Below are positions 24,067-35,734 of a stretch of 64,000 nt of DNA, piece after piece (position 1 is the stretch's first letter; each line of letters starts with the position of its first letter). The notes below the pieces were generated by a model. It was given only the letters and a program-made list of their open reading frames with translations, made no database searches and was not told where the DNA came from. The position numbers and the translations under genes are program-made. The stretch comes from Cycas panzhihuaensis. Taxonomy: Eukaryota; Cycadophyta. The stretch spans positions 97,533,741-97,597,740 of the forward strand of contig CM041465.1 of the NCBI GenBank assembly GCA_023213395.1, given 5' to 3'.

Positions 24067-24525
24067 TCAGGGACGGTCAGCAAGAAGGGAGAGGCGACGC
24101 TCAAGGATGAGGCGAACAAGGCTATCTACCTCAGCGTTGAGGGCCCGAGGGATATGCTGGATATCGATAGAAGAAAAGCGGGCCAGGAAGGATCTGGCGG
24201 CAGAAGCGAGAGTCCTCAAGTGAGGGCATCGCACCTGGTAAACCTGGGTGAGATGGGACACCACAACTTGAGAGTCGCAAAGCAAAATAATGCGTCCGTG
24301 ATGGAAACGGAGAGCATCAGTGAGGGCTTCAATGACAGCTGTATACTCGGCTTCATTGTTGGTAGCCTCTGGGAGGAAGATCCCAGAGCAGAGGAGATTA
24401 TGTCCAGAAGGGCTGCGGAGGATCCATGCAGCGGCAGAAGGTCCAGGATTACCGCGCCCGTCGGTAAAAATGTAGACAGACATCGGCGACACAAAATCCA
24501 AGCAATCGATGGGTGGTGAAAGCAA
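24067..24525 (-). CDS. Element B second RNase H (archaeal/plant-type, aRH)
   Basis: A 152-codon open frame on the minus strand. The four RNase H acids are visible: FTDG near residue 27, NNEAEY near 57, LCDSQVV near 82 and LNAEVDSL near 129. The likely true start is the internal MSVYIFTDG at about residue 15, since A starts just before its own FTDG. A few residues of the glycine loop (GGSRGNP in A) are missing. The enzyme would cut RNA in RNA-DNA hybrids during cDNA synthesis. Tat elements acquired such a domain in addition to the Ty3 RNase H. It lies downstream of INT and the antisense gene, and is open although pol is broken. Confidence 0.85.
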   Translation of the reverse strand: MLSPPIDCLDFVSPMSVYIFTDGRGNPGPSAAAWILRSPSGHNLLCSGIFLPEATNNEAEYTAVIEALTDALRFHHGRIILLCDSQVVVSHLTQVYQVRCPHLRTLASAARSFLARFSSIDIQHIPRALNAEVDSLVRLILERRLSLLADRP

Positions 24526-24998
24526 CGCACAATAAGTCAGCAGAAAAATGGCCGTGAAGGGTAGGAGGACCTAGCAATGAGGTAACCCAGGGCGAGAACA
24601 AACAATCCGATCACGGCGAGAGCGGAGAGGAGGAAAACCCCTTGGAGTGCCAAAAGGCCGCCTTTAGCAAGCGAAACATGCCCCCGAGTGGGGGGGCATT
24701 CCCTTCGGGGACTCCAAGAGCGAGAAAGGACTGCGGAAATGAGTCCAGGGTGGCGAAACGAGCCAAACGAGTATAAACTCGGGCAGGCACGGGAGTAGCG
24801 CGTAAAACGATGCAGAAGGGCCCTGGCCAAAAGTGCGATGATGACGCACCATAAATGCCCTTGCAGGAGGGAAAAAAGGGCATCAACATAGCGCGTTTGA
24901 CGATAGGGCCAGAAGGCAAAGGTAATCGGGGCAACGAGACGGTCCCAACGACTGACGCGAGACCACAAACAGAGGAAGTACCTGTTGGGGGCCCCGCC
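24526..24998 (-). other. Conserved block between antisense promoter and aRH in element B
   Basis: It matches 45628-46151 of A, including a WDRL and AFWPYR coding-like stretch and a SLYSFGSFRHPG-like frame. Whether it is translated or is the aRH leader is open; frames shift between A and B. Confidence 0.5.
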
Positions 24999-25005
24999 TA
25001 TATAA
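24999..25005 (+). promoter_or_regulatory. TATATAA box for the antisense gene of element B
   Basis: GCCTATATAAGG on the plus strand precedes the antisense reading frame by under 100 bp. A has the same GCCTATATAAGG on its minus strand at 45621-45627. The strand follows the antisense gene, not gag-pol. Confidence 0.6.
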
Positions 25006-25059
25006 GGAAATCGACGGGAAAATGGATTCATTTTCTCTGGCTCTCGTGCGAAACCAGAG

Positions 25060-25800
25060 CCATTTCCCTACGCAGCGGAGCGCCAGGAGGAGAGGATACC
25101 GCGCAACTGGAGGATCAGGCGGCCACAGCAGGTGAGAGCCAACCTTTTCCAACGTCATTTAGCATCCAGATAGATGTTTGGTTTGGTTTGATCATGGTAT
25201 ATAGACTGACGCATGGCGTGTTGCATTGGCAGGTACAGTAGAGATCAGGAGACTGATAGAGGCTGTGGCGAGGGAGATATTCCTCGTGTATCTGAGGGGC
25301 AACCACCCATCCAGGCAGGCGATGAGCCTAGAGCAGCGGGAGCCCACAGAGAGGCATTCGCCCCGATGGTGAGGGCGAGGGACATATGGGCTGCAGAGTC
25401 CCAAGAGCACGCTACGTCCTGTGGACGATCGCAGCAGGAGAGAGATGATGCGAGACGCGAGCGAGATGACGCCGACGCGAGAGAGAGACGAGCGAGAATG
25501 GGTCCAGACTTTAGAGGCACAGGTGGTGGTGCAAAGTGAGATAGCGAGAGCAGAACCACCGATAATCGCCACAGAGCGCCTCCGGATGATGAGGAGGTAC
25601 TCGGAGAGCGGATCATATCCAGCGATACGGCCACTAGTAGCGCAGATGGTCTCGAGGTCGAGCCGTAGGACACTGCACCCACACGGCATGACGACCCCGA
25701 GACGACCCAGGGATGAGGAGAGCGAGGCGCGGCTGCGAAGGCCTGTGAGGAGCCTCGGAGGCATGTGGTCCCTGTGAGAGGGACCACATAGACTGTGAGA
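25060..25800 (+). pseudogene. Element B antisense gene, truncated: PMD part deleted, coiled-coil exon kept
   Basis: Read on the plus strand, opposite to B gag-pol. A short exon ends GEDTAQLEDQAATAG before a donor G|GTGAGA at 25132. An intron of about 101 bp ends TTGCATTGGCAG at 25232. The next exon carries GQPPIQAGDEPRAAGAH and a charged helix-rich stretch, matching 43077-43662 of A (RGQPPIQAEDVPRSAGAY). Frame changes at about 25430-25540 and stops break it. Compared with A about 1.75 kb holding the PMD exons is missing. Product function unknown. Confidence 0.6.
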
Positions 25801-26489
25801 TGGCACCCAGAGCGGGCCACAACAAGAGGGACATGTACATGCAGATATGACGGGAAAGACGGCCTGGGGGTCATATATAGGACTATATGATTGTACCCCC
25901 CCTGCAAGGACACTGGCTTCCCAGGATGTATGATGACATGACTTTTGATATGTATATATATATGCATGGGGTGATTGGAACCCCATTTGGATATGAGATA
26001 CTGTGTATGATGTGTCATATGTGGATGATATGTATATTTATTTTTGTGTATTATGAATGTTATGTTGCAGATGTTTTATGTTGTGTATATTTTGTTATAT
26101 GATGTACACGTTTCCCCCCCATGTACGACCACATACCTAACCAGGGCACACACACACGCCGTGAGTGGGACGACATAGAGGTGTGAGGTTAGGGAGCAGG
26201 ACGGAGTACATGTCTACAGGAGAGCATAGCGGGATATGCGAAGGAAACAATGCAAGGTGAAAGGGGAGCAACGATGCCCCCAAGTGTCTTCCTGGTTGGG
26301 GGATGCCCAAGCAAGACGACACAAGGGTTCCCAAGAGAGTATGGGAACGTGGGTTCCGCGGAAGGAACCGAAAAGAAGAAGGAGGAATCCATCTTAAGTT
26401 GCCACTCTACCCGTGGTTGGGAAGAATGGGGACAACCTAAGATGGTAGTTTAGGCTCGCTTTGAGCAAGGCGAAGGAATCGCCAAGGGA
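25801..26489. other. Element B spacer between pol and antisense gene ends
   Basis: Corresponds to 42347-43076 of A, including a shared ATATATATGCATGGGGT-like block near 25953 and a GGGTTCCCAAGAGAGTATGGGAACG inverted-repeat-like stretch near 26323. It holds the 3' ends of the two convergent genes; no ORF is supported. Confidence 0.6.
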
Positions 26490-27680
26490 TCATGCGTAAA
26501 ACTTCTTAAGGAACATCCCATTAACGGCTTTCTCAAATTCGAGCCCTTCCAGGGTGGCTATCTCAGAAGCACCATTATCGAGGGATTCGATAATGACAAA
26601 GGGACCAACCCATCAGGGTTTGAATTTGGTCAAACGGCCATGGAGATATTCGAGCTTGAGGACGTAGTCCCGTGAAACAAAGGGCGAACGAAGGCATTTA
26701 TCGTGAGCCCTTTGTGAGCGGGCTTTAGATGCTAGGTTAGCACGACAGGCTAAGCTGCCTCTCATCCAAAGCTGAGGTCGAGCAAAGTGGCCTGCCGGAT
26801 CGACTCTTCGTCGATGAAACCTCGAAGGAAACTCGCAGAGAAGGGATCTCCACCTCCAATGGGAGCACCGCCTCGATCAGAGACCGTGGAGAACGGGTCA
26901 TTCCGTGGCGAATCGGATAGAGGTACGATAAGCCCACAAGGCAGAGGGCAACTGAAGGTGCCAATCCCTCTGGGATTGAGCAACGGTTTTTGAGGATCTT
27001 GACAAGAGTCTTATTAAAAGACTCCACCGCCATTTGCACGAGGGTAATAAGGGGAAGAAGTCTTATGAGAGATTTTGAACTTCTCACAAAGCTCATCCAC
27101 CTCCTTATTACAGAAAAGAGTTCCATTGTCAGTGATTAGGACATCCGGAATTCTGAAACGACAAATGATGTGCTGGTAAATGAACGTAGCAATTGTTTTG
27201 CCGGGGGTAGTGATCAAGGGGATGGCCTCCGCCCATTTGGTGAAATACTCCGTGGCAGTCAAGATGAACTTGTGCTGTGACGACGAAGGTGGGGAGATAG
27301 CTCCAATGAGGTCCAGTCCCATCGAGCGAAAAGGCCACGGCGAAACAATAGGATGCAAGGCCTCGGAAGGCACATGGGAAATGTTGGCGTGCTCTTGACA
27401 TCGCCGACATTTCCGAGCAAAAGCATGAGCATCTCTAAAAAGGGACGGCCAAAAATAGCCCATGCGAAGGATCCTCTGAGCCATAGACTGGCCCCCAAAG
27501 TGACCTCCACAAATGCCGTGATGGCATTCGCAAGACTTGGTCGGCTTCACGAAGTGACGCAATGAGGAGGACCCCATCGGCGACCTCTTATACAATACCT
27601 CGTCCATGAGGAGGTATTGCCTGGCAGAAGTCCGGATACGAGATTTGACTTTGTTACTAGCGTCGGGCGATCGCACCGCG
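26490..27680 (-). pseudogene. Element B integrase
   Basis: An open stretch at 27676-27014 has the zinc-binding start CHHGICGGHFG...CRRCQEHAN, then LDLIGAI with the first Asp, TEYFTKWAEAI, and ITDNGTLFCNKE with the second Asp. Near SPYYPRANG a 1-2-nt loss shifts the frame before the Glu region. The C-terminal part continues in other frames to FEKAVNG-FLKKFYA and a stop at 26492-26490. It is very similar to the integrase of A. Confidence 0.88.
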
Positions 27681-27689
27681 TGAGATACC

Positions 27690-29250
27690 GCACTATGTCA
27701 CCGTACCACTCATTGTCGATGAGCGGATGGGGAGGAGCTCCCGAATCGTCAAGATGGACTCATCGGGAGAGAGTCGTCAACGGGAGTATCAAAGGAGTTA
27801 GGGATAGGGCGTCCGAAGTTGCTCTACCACCATCATGCCCTTCTTTGATTTCCTGTTAACGATAAGGAGAACAAATTCTTGGAGTAGGACGCCCAACGAC
27901 CTACCCACCCACAACCGAACGAGTAAGTAAGTATCTCAAGGGATCGATTGAACGATCACCTGGTAGTATTGCCGAGCAAGTAGTGCCTAAACTTCTTGGT
28001 GGCATGGACCAAGGAGAGGCATTCCTTCTCAGCAGGAGAATAGTTAAGCTCAGCAGCCACGAGAGTGCGACTGATGAAATATATAGCCCTCTCGCCTCGA
28101 GTCGCCCTCCCGAGCGAGCATAGCGCCCAAGGATTCGTCGATTCGAGGTATACGGGATGAAGGGCCTATCGAACCGGGGAGGCGCCAACGTAAGAGCGGA
28201 AGCCAAGGCTTCCTTGAGTCCTTCGAAGGCCTTTTGGGTCTTGTCGGACTGTGCAAAAGGGGCCCTTCTTCAACAGGTTTGTGAGGGGTTTAGCGCCAGT
28301 CAAGTCGGCCAAGAAGCGCTCGAGGAACCGAGCCTACCTAGAAATGACTTAACTGTCATTGAGTTCTAGGAGGCGATGTCGAGGATCGCCCGACTTTGTC
28401 GTGGTCGATCCGACCCCCGCTTGGATATGAGGAATCCAAGGAGTTTGCCCGAGGTAACAAAGAAACACACATTTAAGCGGATTAAGGTCGACGTGATACT
28501 CGCGCATCGTGAGAAGATGGCATGCAAGTCGAAGGATGATGGGTTCTCACACGAAAGACCCATCATATCATCGATAAAGACCTCTAATGTGTCGTTGATG
28601 AGGTCGTGGAAGATGAAATGCATGGCTCTTTGGTCAGTAGCACCAGCATTCTTAAGGCCAAAGGGCATCGCCTTGTAGGCGAAGGTACCCCAAGGAGTAG
28701 TGAAGGCCGTCTTATGGCGGTCTTCAGGAGAAATCTGAATTTGGTTGTAACCGGAGAAGCCGTCCATTAGGGACATCACTGAATCAAGGCGGCGATCAAT
28801 GATCCGATCTAAGAAGGGTAACGGAAATTGTCCTTAGGACAAGTGTTGTTGATGTCGAAAGTCGACACATATACTGGATTGCCCTATTCTTTTAGCAACG
28901 GAACAATGTTGGAGACCCACTTGGGGTAATCAATAGAGGTAATGAGTCCAGTCATTCAAAAGCTTTTCTACCTCCATCTTGACGGCAAAAGCTTGGTGAA
29001 GGGGACGCCGCCTGCGCATGTATGCGCCAGAAGGGTGGTGAGGTTATGGGTGACAATCGAGGGTCGATTCCCTTCATGTCAAGATAATCCCAAGCGAAAA
29101 TGTCTCAAACTCCCCGGAATGTAAGGAGTATTCCTTACCTCATCGAGAGCATTCGACCCAACCTTAATGACCTTGCACGGGGCCAAGACTACATCCCGGG
29201 TTGCCCCATGCACATGGCGCTGCCCTCCTCAAGTGGAGAGGGCAAGATCA
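27690..29250 (-). pseudogene. Element B reverse transcriptase and Ty3-type RNase H
   Basis: RT motifs at about 28779-28380: SLMDGFSGYNQIQISPEDRH, AFTTPWGTFAYKAMPFGLKN, LEVFIDDMMG (active-site FIDD) and KLLGFLISKRG. RNase H remnants lie at about 28210-27900 and begin PFIPYTSN, where the first catalytic Asp of normal Ty3 RNase H is absent, as in A. The upstream GSAMCMG block is at about 29240-29190, with deletions between it and RT. Many short indels relative to A. Confidence 0.87.
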
Positions 29251-29553
29251 ACGGAGGAGGAGGAATAGGAGACGGATCGGACGGCAAGCGTGGATCCGAC
29301 CGCGAGGATCTTCCGTGACCCAGGTGGTGACCGTAAGGTGTTAGGCGTAAGGCCCCGCTAGATGCTCGGCAGGGCTTTATCGCCCTCGAAATAATCCACC
29401 CCATGGATGACCTTACTGAGTAGGAGAAGCACCGAGAGGAGCGAGAGCAACGGACCGTGATGACCATCGGTTGCTCACCTTCCTCACGTAAATCAAGGAA
29501 AATGTAAAAGGTGACCCTCGTATGAGCAAAAGACAATTCCTCGAAACCATTAC

Positions 29554-30330
29554 CTACGGGGGGTAACGAAAAAGGAGAAATGCCGACAGGCGGGTCAACA
29601 CAAGCGATGACGTGCGACACGCACAAAGGGCTAGCCTCACCAACGAGAGGGGTTCTAGAAGGGGATCTAGAGCAAGGCAGGTGCGACCTATTGGCGCAAA
29701 GGAAAGAGACGGGGTGAGGACAATCCTCGTCTTCGTCGAGTGACTCATCATCGCTGAACGAAGCGAGGTACCCGTAACTCCCAACGCCAATAGGGGCGAA
29801 CCGCGTGGGACTAGGAGGAGAAGACGCGTGGTCTTCTTCGGACGGGTTAGGTATCCCAATAGAGCAAGCCGAGGCATGAGTGGATGAACCTTGGTTTGCC
29901 GAACTGGTAGAGCGAGTTTGTTTAGTAAAGGATGCTCACGGGGGATCACTCTCATTCGTCCATCATGGATGAATTTAAGTTGTCCCCAAAGGGTCGAGCA
30001 CATGGCTCCCATTTGATCGAGCCATGGACGACTAAGAAGGAGGTTGTAGTCCACATCAACGTCAAGGACTACAACGTCGGCGAGAACGGTCTTACCCTCA
30101 AGGGTAAGCGGAATCGCAACAGATCCCAGAGGGGTCTTCTCGCTACCGTCATACCCTTGGCATCGCCAGGGAACGGGTTCCAAAGCGGAAATACCAAGCT
30201 CTTGCATGACACGCAAGGGCATGGCATTGACGGAAGAACCATTGTCGACAATAGTTCTTCGAAGAGTACAACAAAGCGTATCGATGGTGATGGTGAATGG
30301 GAAGTTCCACCGACGTTCCCCTTTCACCTA
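29554..30330 (-). pseudogene. Element B aspartic protease and linker
   Basis: The minus-strand frame from about 30327 shows NFPFTITIDT, then RTIVDNGSSVNAMPLRVMQE and LLLSRPWLDQMGAM, the same retropepsin as in A, with the active-site Asp in VDNGSS. The protease part is open; the Ser/Pro-rich linker after it shifts frame relative to A. It would process Gag-Pol. Confidence 0.8.
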
Positions 30331-30399
30331 GAGGGGAAGATCCTTAGGATCAAAGGAAATAGCGGTCCACCACCTTGGGCGACACCCAAAGCGTGATGT

Positions 30400-32993
30400 G
30401 CACGCCACTTGATCTTAAAGCTTCCGTGAGGAGGGCCTCACTTGGGACAACTCTCGAACGTCCATCAAGGACATTCTGCCGCAATGTATGGAGCTCATCC
30501 ACGATCGAAAGGCTTACCCTTCCCAAGAGGGTTGGGTAAGTGCCCTTCTAAGTCGTGAACGACCCATGATAGGAATAGCCTTGTGAAAGAGAGGGACTTC
30601 TGGAGGAAGGGTCTCCGGAAGAGGGTCAGAAGGAGCGGGAGGACAAAAAGCTCCTGCCGCTTCCTTAGCAGCTTGAGATCGCGTAAGGGTAAAAGTGGGA
30701 GTTGCTTCAAGCAACTGGATCACCTTCTTCCCCTTGTTTCAGGGTCGTGAAGGCAACGGGGTGCGATGGCTAGGAGAACGAGAAGAGGAAGAAGAATTCC
30801 TAGCGCCCTTCCCTTTATCGCGGGAAGGACGGGATCCTGATCTTCCTTGGTTACTATTGTTCTTGGTTTGGGTTTTGCGATCACATTCCCGTGCTTAGGG
30901 AGCGGATCCTTATGAACCGGTTGATCCAAATTAGGCCTTGAGGCCTGCTTGAGAAGAATCGCCGAGGGGCATCCTTTGATGCCGGGCCCTACAACGCGAA
31001 TCGTCGTGGAAGCAATCCCCATGAATGGAGCACCACTTCTTCTCAAGTGGGGGTCGACCTCCTCGCTTAAGAGGATCGGGCTTCCATTCCCGGAAGAGGA
31101 GCTTGAGTAGTTTGTTGGACTTGCTTGTTTGACGAGGAGATGAAGGGTCTTGAAGCTTGAGCTCCTTCATCGTGACGCCGAATGAGCGATAAATGATGTG
31201 AGAGGGTCTAAAGTTCTCTCGGAGGATGAGAGGAAGACCGCCTACCGGGAAGGTTTGGTATCTTTAGTAGGGGTGGTGCCTCACTACCGTGAGGGCTTAA
31301 GAGGTTTCTTGAGACCCGCTTGATCTCAATAGCCTCCAACGCCAAGTACTTGGCGATCGCGAATCACATGTGGTCACCCCATCTTGAGGACTTCCACGGA
31401 CTTCGTGACGAAGCGCATTGACGACAGTGTCTCGCTTCAACCTCGTGCAATGTTGCCTTAGTGGAGTGAAGCAAGTCGTGGAATCGCCACACAAAGTCAC
31501 GATTCCTCTCATCGTGACCTTGTTTGAGCGAAGAAGAGACTTCATTCCGCCTCGAATGGACGAGCTACATCAAAATAGTTGATGAACTCATCCACCAATT
31601 CCGGAATGAATGGATCGAATGGGCAGGGAGACCAGAGAACCATTTGAGGGCGCCACCGCAAGGATCTAGGAAATAATTTCATCAAAATATGGTCGTAAGC
31701 CCAAGAATCGATGCATGCCATAGAAAACTACGACATGCTCACGGTCTTGCGATGAAGTTCCATCGAATCTAGGAACTTGGGGATGAGGCTGCAAGTTGGT
31801 TCGCAACGCCTCAACCGAAGAGGGGTTGACCTAAAGTCCATGAAGGCGCACCCTTGCTCGAACTGTAGGATCAACGAATGTCGGCAGGTAACGCACAAGG
31901 AGCGGGTGGGGTGGAACACCCATCCCTCCTGAGGAAGCGCCTCACGAAAAGAGGCGTGGGGGTAGGTGCCTAGGAAGGGAGTCAGGTTCCCTTGCGAAGG
32001 CACAACGGATGGGATTGCACTAGAAGAAGGGCAAGACGGATGTGGAACCGGGTTTTGCCCATATGGGCCACCCGTAGGTGGAGCAACCCCATATGGGTGT
32101 AGCAGATCCACCCCATAAATGGGAAGATGGCTTCCTCTACCCTGCCCCCAAGGTTGAGAGGTATATCCTGGGGGAACGTAGAAGGAAGCACCAACGTGCT
32201 GGGCTGGAGGATGCGTGGGAGTGGATCCCACATGACTAGTGGTTGAAAAGCTAGTAGGGCCAATAGGCCTGCTAGGGATGGTATGCGCCACATTAGGAGA
32301 TGGCACATTGGTTTGATTAGGAGCGGGCATGCTAACTCTCAGTTGAGGGAGAGACACACCACGAGAAGACCCTAAGGCATTAGGACCTTGATGAGGGACG
32401 GAAGGTGCCACTCACGCCCCCACTACAGGGAATGAGTGGGACGTACGTGTAGGCACGAAAGGATTTGTGGTCATAGGAAGGGTGGATGAGGATGAGGCAT
32501 GAGGTGGGGGAGCGGAAGAGGAAGAGGCTCCTCCACGAAGAACATCCTCAAACCACCTAGGACACAGTTGCAAGCGTGTTGCACGGCAACACTCATTGAA
32601 AGCCTCAACTACGTCAACAGGAGGAGTCCCAACACACTCGTAAGAGGTGATCGGAACCTCAAACAAGGTAGGATCCTCGGAACGTTCCTCATAAGAATTA
32701 CCAACTACGTGGCGACCCTCAAGAGGAACAGGTCCTTCTACAACGTGGGTAGAAGGATGAACATCGAAAGAAAGGTGTTGGTCATTTGAATAATAAAGGG
32801 GGTCGTCACCCTCTTGGGTGGACCCAGGAATAACAGGAGGAAAGGCATGGGTTTCCATGGCCGAAGTATGGTAAGTCCAATCGGAAGAGTATCCCTCCAT
32901 AGTCGGATTGGAATCCGACGAGGCAAGAAGGTGATACTCGGGGTCCTCTAACAAAGGAGGTAGACCGCGCAAACGACGAGAGAAATGCCGCAT
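30400..32993 (-). pseudogene. Element B gag
   Basis: It starts MRHFSRRLRGLPPLLEDP at 32993, the same as the start of A (MRRFSRRLRGLPPLLED). Open pieces are 32993-32412 and 32411-31728, with the YVPPGYTSQPWGQG repeat-like motif and the LHPYGVAPPT motif. The Gag core is spread over shifted frames at 31900-31290. The Cys/His block KKWCSIHGDCFHDDSRC is at about 31040-30990. The protein would build the particle. Many small deletions break the frame. Confidence 0.82.
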
Positions 32994-33147
32994 GCAAAGT
33001 CAACCGACAATGTTAGGAAAGGAGAAAAAGCGGTAAAACACACGCGTTGGGGGGTGCCCAACGTGGAAATCAAGATAAGTATGAAAAGGATCACACAAGA
33101 GTAGTGAAACCAACCGAAGAGAGCGAGGCTAGCTCCCTTACTCGCAG

Positions 33148-33165
33148 TCCCCAGTATGGTCGCCA
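33148..33165 (-). other. Element B primer-binding site
   Basis: On the minus strand TGGCGACCATACTGGGGA begins one base after the 5' LTR end. It resembles the PBS of Tat/Ogre elements and those of A and H in this window. Confidence 0.8.
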
Positions 33166-33166
33166 G

Positions 33167-35677
33167 TGGACGCGCTGCTACAGGATAACTACCTAACTGA
33201 TAGGTGTGGGAGGAGTAAGTGATGAAATAATAGAAAGTAGAACCTAAAAGGTGGGTAACTACCACGCAGAGCGCCTGCACGGAGCGAGTTTGGGATCTGC
33301 AATGGAGTATGGCTACTATTGGGCGACCCTTCCCCACCTTGATCAAGGGGCGAAGGTACGTAGGATGAACCTGAGTTGACCTGGGGATAGGACCCTCCCA
33401 CCCTTGGGTGGCCAGAAGGGGAAGAGAAGGCCCTCCGGAGACAGCCAAGAGTAATCCCACGTTAACTCGACGGATGCACGAGCGATGCGGAAGCAAGGCG
33501 CTCGTAAGTTAAGGAAAAGGAAGGAAAGGTAAGGACAAAGAAAACTCTTACAATCTTTCCTACGGATAATAGGGGGTGCATGCAACAAAGCAAACAAATA
33601 CAAAAGCAGTTCCCCTTTTAATCTTTCAATGTTCTAATTACTAAGAAAAGAATAAAAGGAAGAAACAGGGTAACGAAGAGGAAAGGAAGCGTGCACCTGG
33701 GCCGAAGGCATGCGAGATGACGTAGCCTCCACGAGGAGCACCCAACCACTCCGCGCGATGTACCGGATGCGGGATGCAGCGACGGACAAAAGGGGGTTCC
33801 TTACCCTCCCTAGAAAAGTAGGAAAGGACCGCTAACTAGTAAATGAGATAGCATAAAACATGATACACGCAACGAGCACTTACTGGTAGAGAGGCCGATG
33901 GGCAACGTTCTCTGCGCGTCTCGAGTACCTGTAAGCAACAAGGGTCTCCCTCTTCCCGAAGGAAGAGTACTAACATGCAACGCAAGGATCTAATGATATA
34001 TGTCTAGCAACATAAGCAAGAGTCTAAATATACATGCGTTAGCGTTAGTCTAATAAGGAAAATACCAAAGGAAAGTAATCCAAATGAAAGGAAACAACAA
34101 GGCAAGCCTCGGAGTGGCCTACTTCCCGCAAAAGGTGCCCCAACCTCCCCCCAGGAGCCACAAGGCAGCGAGGAGAAAGTCGAGAACCAAGGCTGGAAAA
34201 TGGCTAGAAAAAGGGGCAAGATAGACCCAAAGATACCCGCGGGGGACCGGGATGCTACGGGGAGCAAACCGGATGTCCGTGGAGCAAGGGTGAAGCAAGA
34301 ACCTATAGTTGGGGCCTATGGATGGCACCCAAACCTGAACAAAGAGTCCCAAATCAGCGCTACAACTTGTGACAGCGCTGGTTTGGGCGACCAAAGGGAG
34401 CCTTCAAACCCTTGTTTACAAGCCAAGAGGAGCACGAGGCGAGAGGGAGGTTTTGGGGGGCCAAGAGCCGCCTAGGGAGCGTGGAAGGTGGTACGGAATC
34501 CACCCAGCCTCCTCCAAAACCTATGCAACCTCAACGCACGCTTTGACAAAGAACGCAGTAAGAAGCACGGGGAGAGTGGTATAACACCTCCAAAGGGAGG
34601 AAACCAACTCTCACTAACAAGTAGGAACAAATAAGTCAAGCATGAATATCACAAAAACAAATGCAAAATGAAGGATACAGGAAGGGAGGCAAGGGATTTG
34701 CCTCGGCTAAAGGATGACAAGAAGGGCTAGAAAAATAGCCCGGATGCGAGTGGAGTGCTAAGGTCCCCGCCACGGGTGTGACGGAAACACTGCAAGCAGG
34801 GAACTCATAGATCGCCTGGTAGAAACCACTTGGAAACCGCTTCAAAGGAGCCCTCTACAGGCGTTTGAGGGGTCGAGAGAATGTCTCACCGAGCCAAAGG
34901 AGAGTCAAGGTCAGTATGAAGAGGTGCAGTCCTGCATGAGCAAACAAGCAGAGAAGAGCAGAGCAGAGAGTGTTTTTCTTGAGAGCAACTTCAAAAGTGA
35001 GCCAAAAGATCTTTGAAAATGAGCCAAAAGGGCTTAAGGCATCAAGCAAAACCCTAAACCGCATGCGATTAGGGCGCAATCGAGGAGAAATAAAGCGAGC
35101 CACGTGGCGCTTTCGCAATAAATGCGAAATTGCCACTGGATTTTAAAACAATGCGAGACGATCGCTGCATCACGGAATATTCGCAGCATCATGGATATTC
35201 CGGCCAGATCCAAAAAATCCGACCAGACGCGCCTGGCAGAGAGAATGGGGCCCACCAACCACCCAGTTAAAGGCGACGACAAAAAGGTCGACATAACGCT
35301 AAAACACCCACCCGGAGCAAACAAGCCAACAAACGGGTCCAAAGGAGCAAAATAGGGCTCAAGTGGGGTGGCAAGTTGACCAAACGATGATGAGTCATCA
35401 CACGGTGGAGGTGGCGCAAACCTAGTGGATCCCGGAGTGAGGAGGGCGGATGCGAAGCAATACGGTCACCAGGGTGCCACACTTGCTGGGAGTGTGCCCC
35501 TGCTATAGTCGTCATAGGCTAAAATAAGTGTGGACGACTACAAGGCCGCCCACAAAGTCATACACATGCAGATACGCAAGCAAACATCCAGTAAAAGAAA
35601 GCGATGATAATGCAAGAGACATACCTGCACTTACCTGAGTCGGTGATTTCGTATCCATTCCCGGAAGCTGAGAAACA
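33167..35677 (-). repeat. Element B 5' LTR (right copy)
   Basis: 2511 bp, starts TGTTTCTCAGCTTCCGGGAATG on the minus strand and ends GCGCGTCCA. It aligns with 21150-23666. The TSD CGTTT follows at 35678-35682. Confidence 0.92.
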
Positions 35678-35682
35678 CGTTT

Positions 35683-35734
35683 CTTCCTTTCCTTTCCTTT
35701 CCGTCTCTCCTAACGACGCTCGCAAAGGCGTTGC
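35683..35734 (+). other. Element A leader continued
   Basis: Pyrimidine-rich leader (TTCCTTTCCTTTCC) between the right TSD of B and the gag start codon. Confidence 0.7.

Larger units (their letters stand above)
21150..35677 (-). mobile_element. Element B: Tat-like Ty3/Gypsy LTR retrotransposon, minus strand (14.5 kb)
   Basis: LTRs at 21150-23666 (3' LTR) and 33167-35677 (5' LTR) start TGTTTC and end GCGCGTCCA on the minus strand, with TSD CGTTT. PBS, gag, AP, RT, RNase H, INT, an antisense remnant and aRH follow in the same order as in A. The internal sequence is closely related to A, but the LTRs have diverged except at the termini and some blocks. gag-pol is broken by many 1-8-nt indels. 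It is the innermost insertion and so the youngest of the stack. Confidence 0.92.

Noticed and set aside
25192-26018. Two long minus-strand ORFs (264 and 257 codons) opposite the coiled-coil exon of B
   Set aside because: They are shadows of the GC-rich antisense exon on the plus strand; they lack domain similarity and have no counterpart of that length in A.
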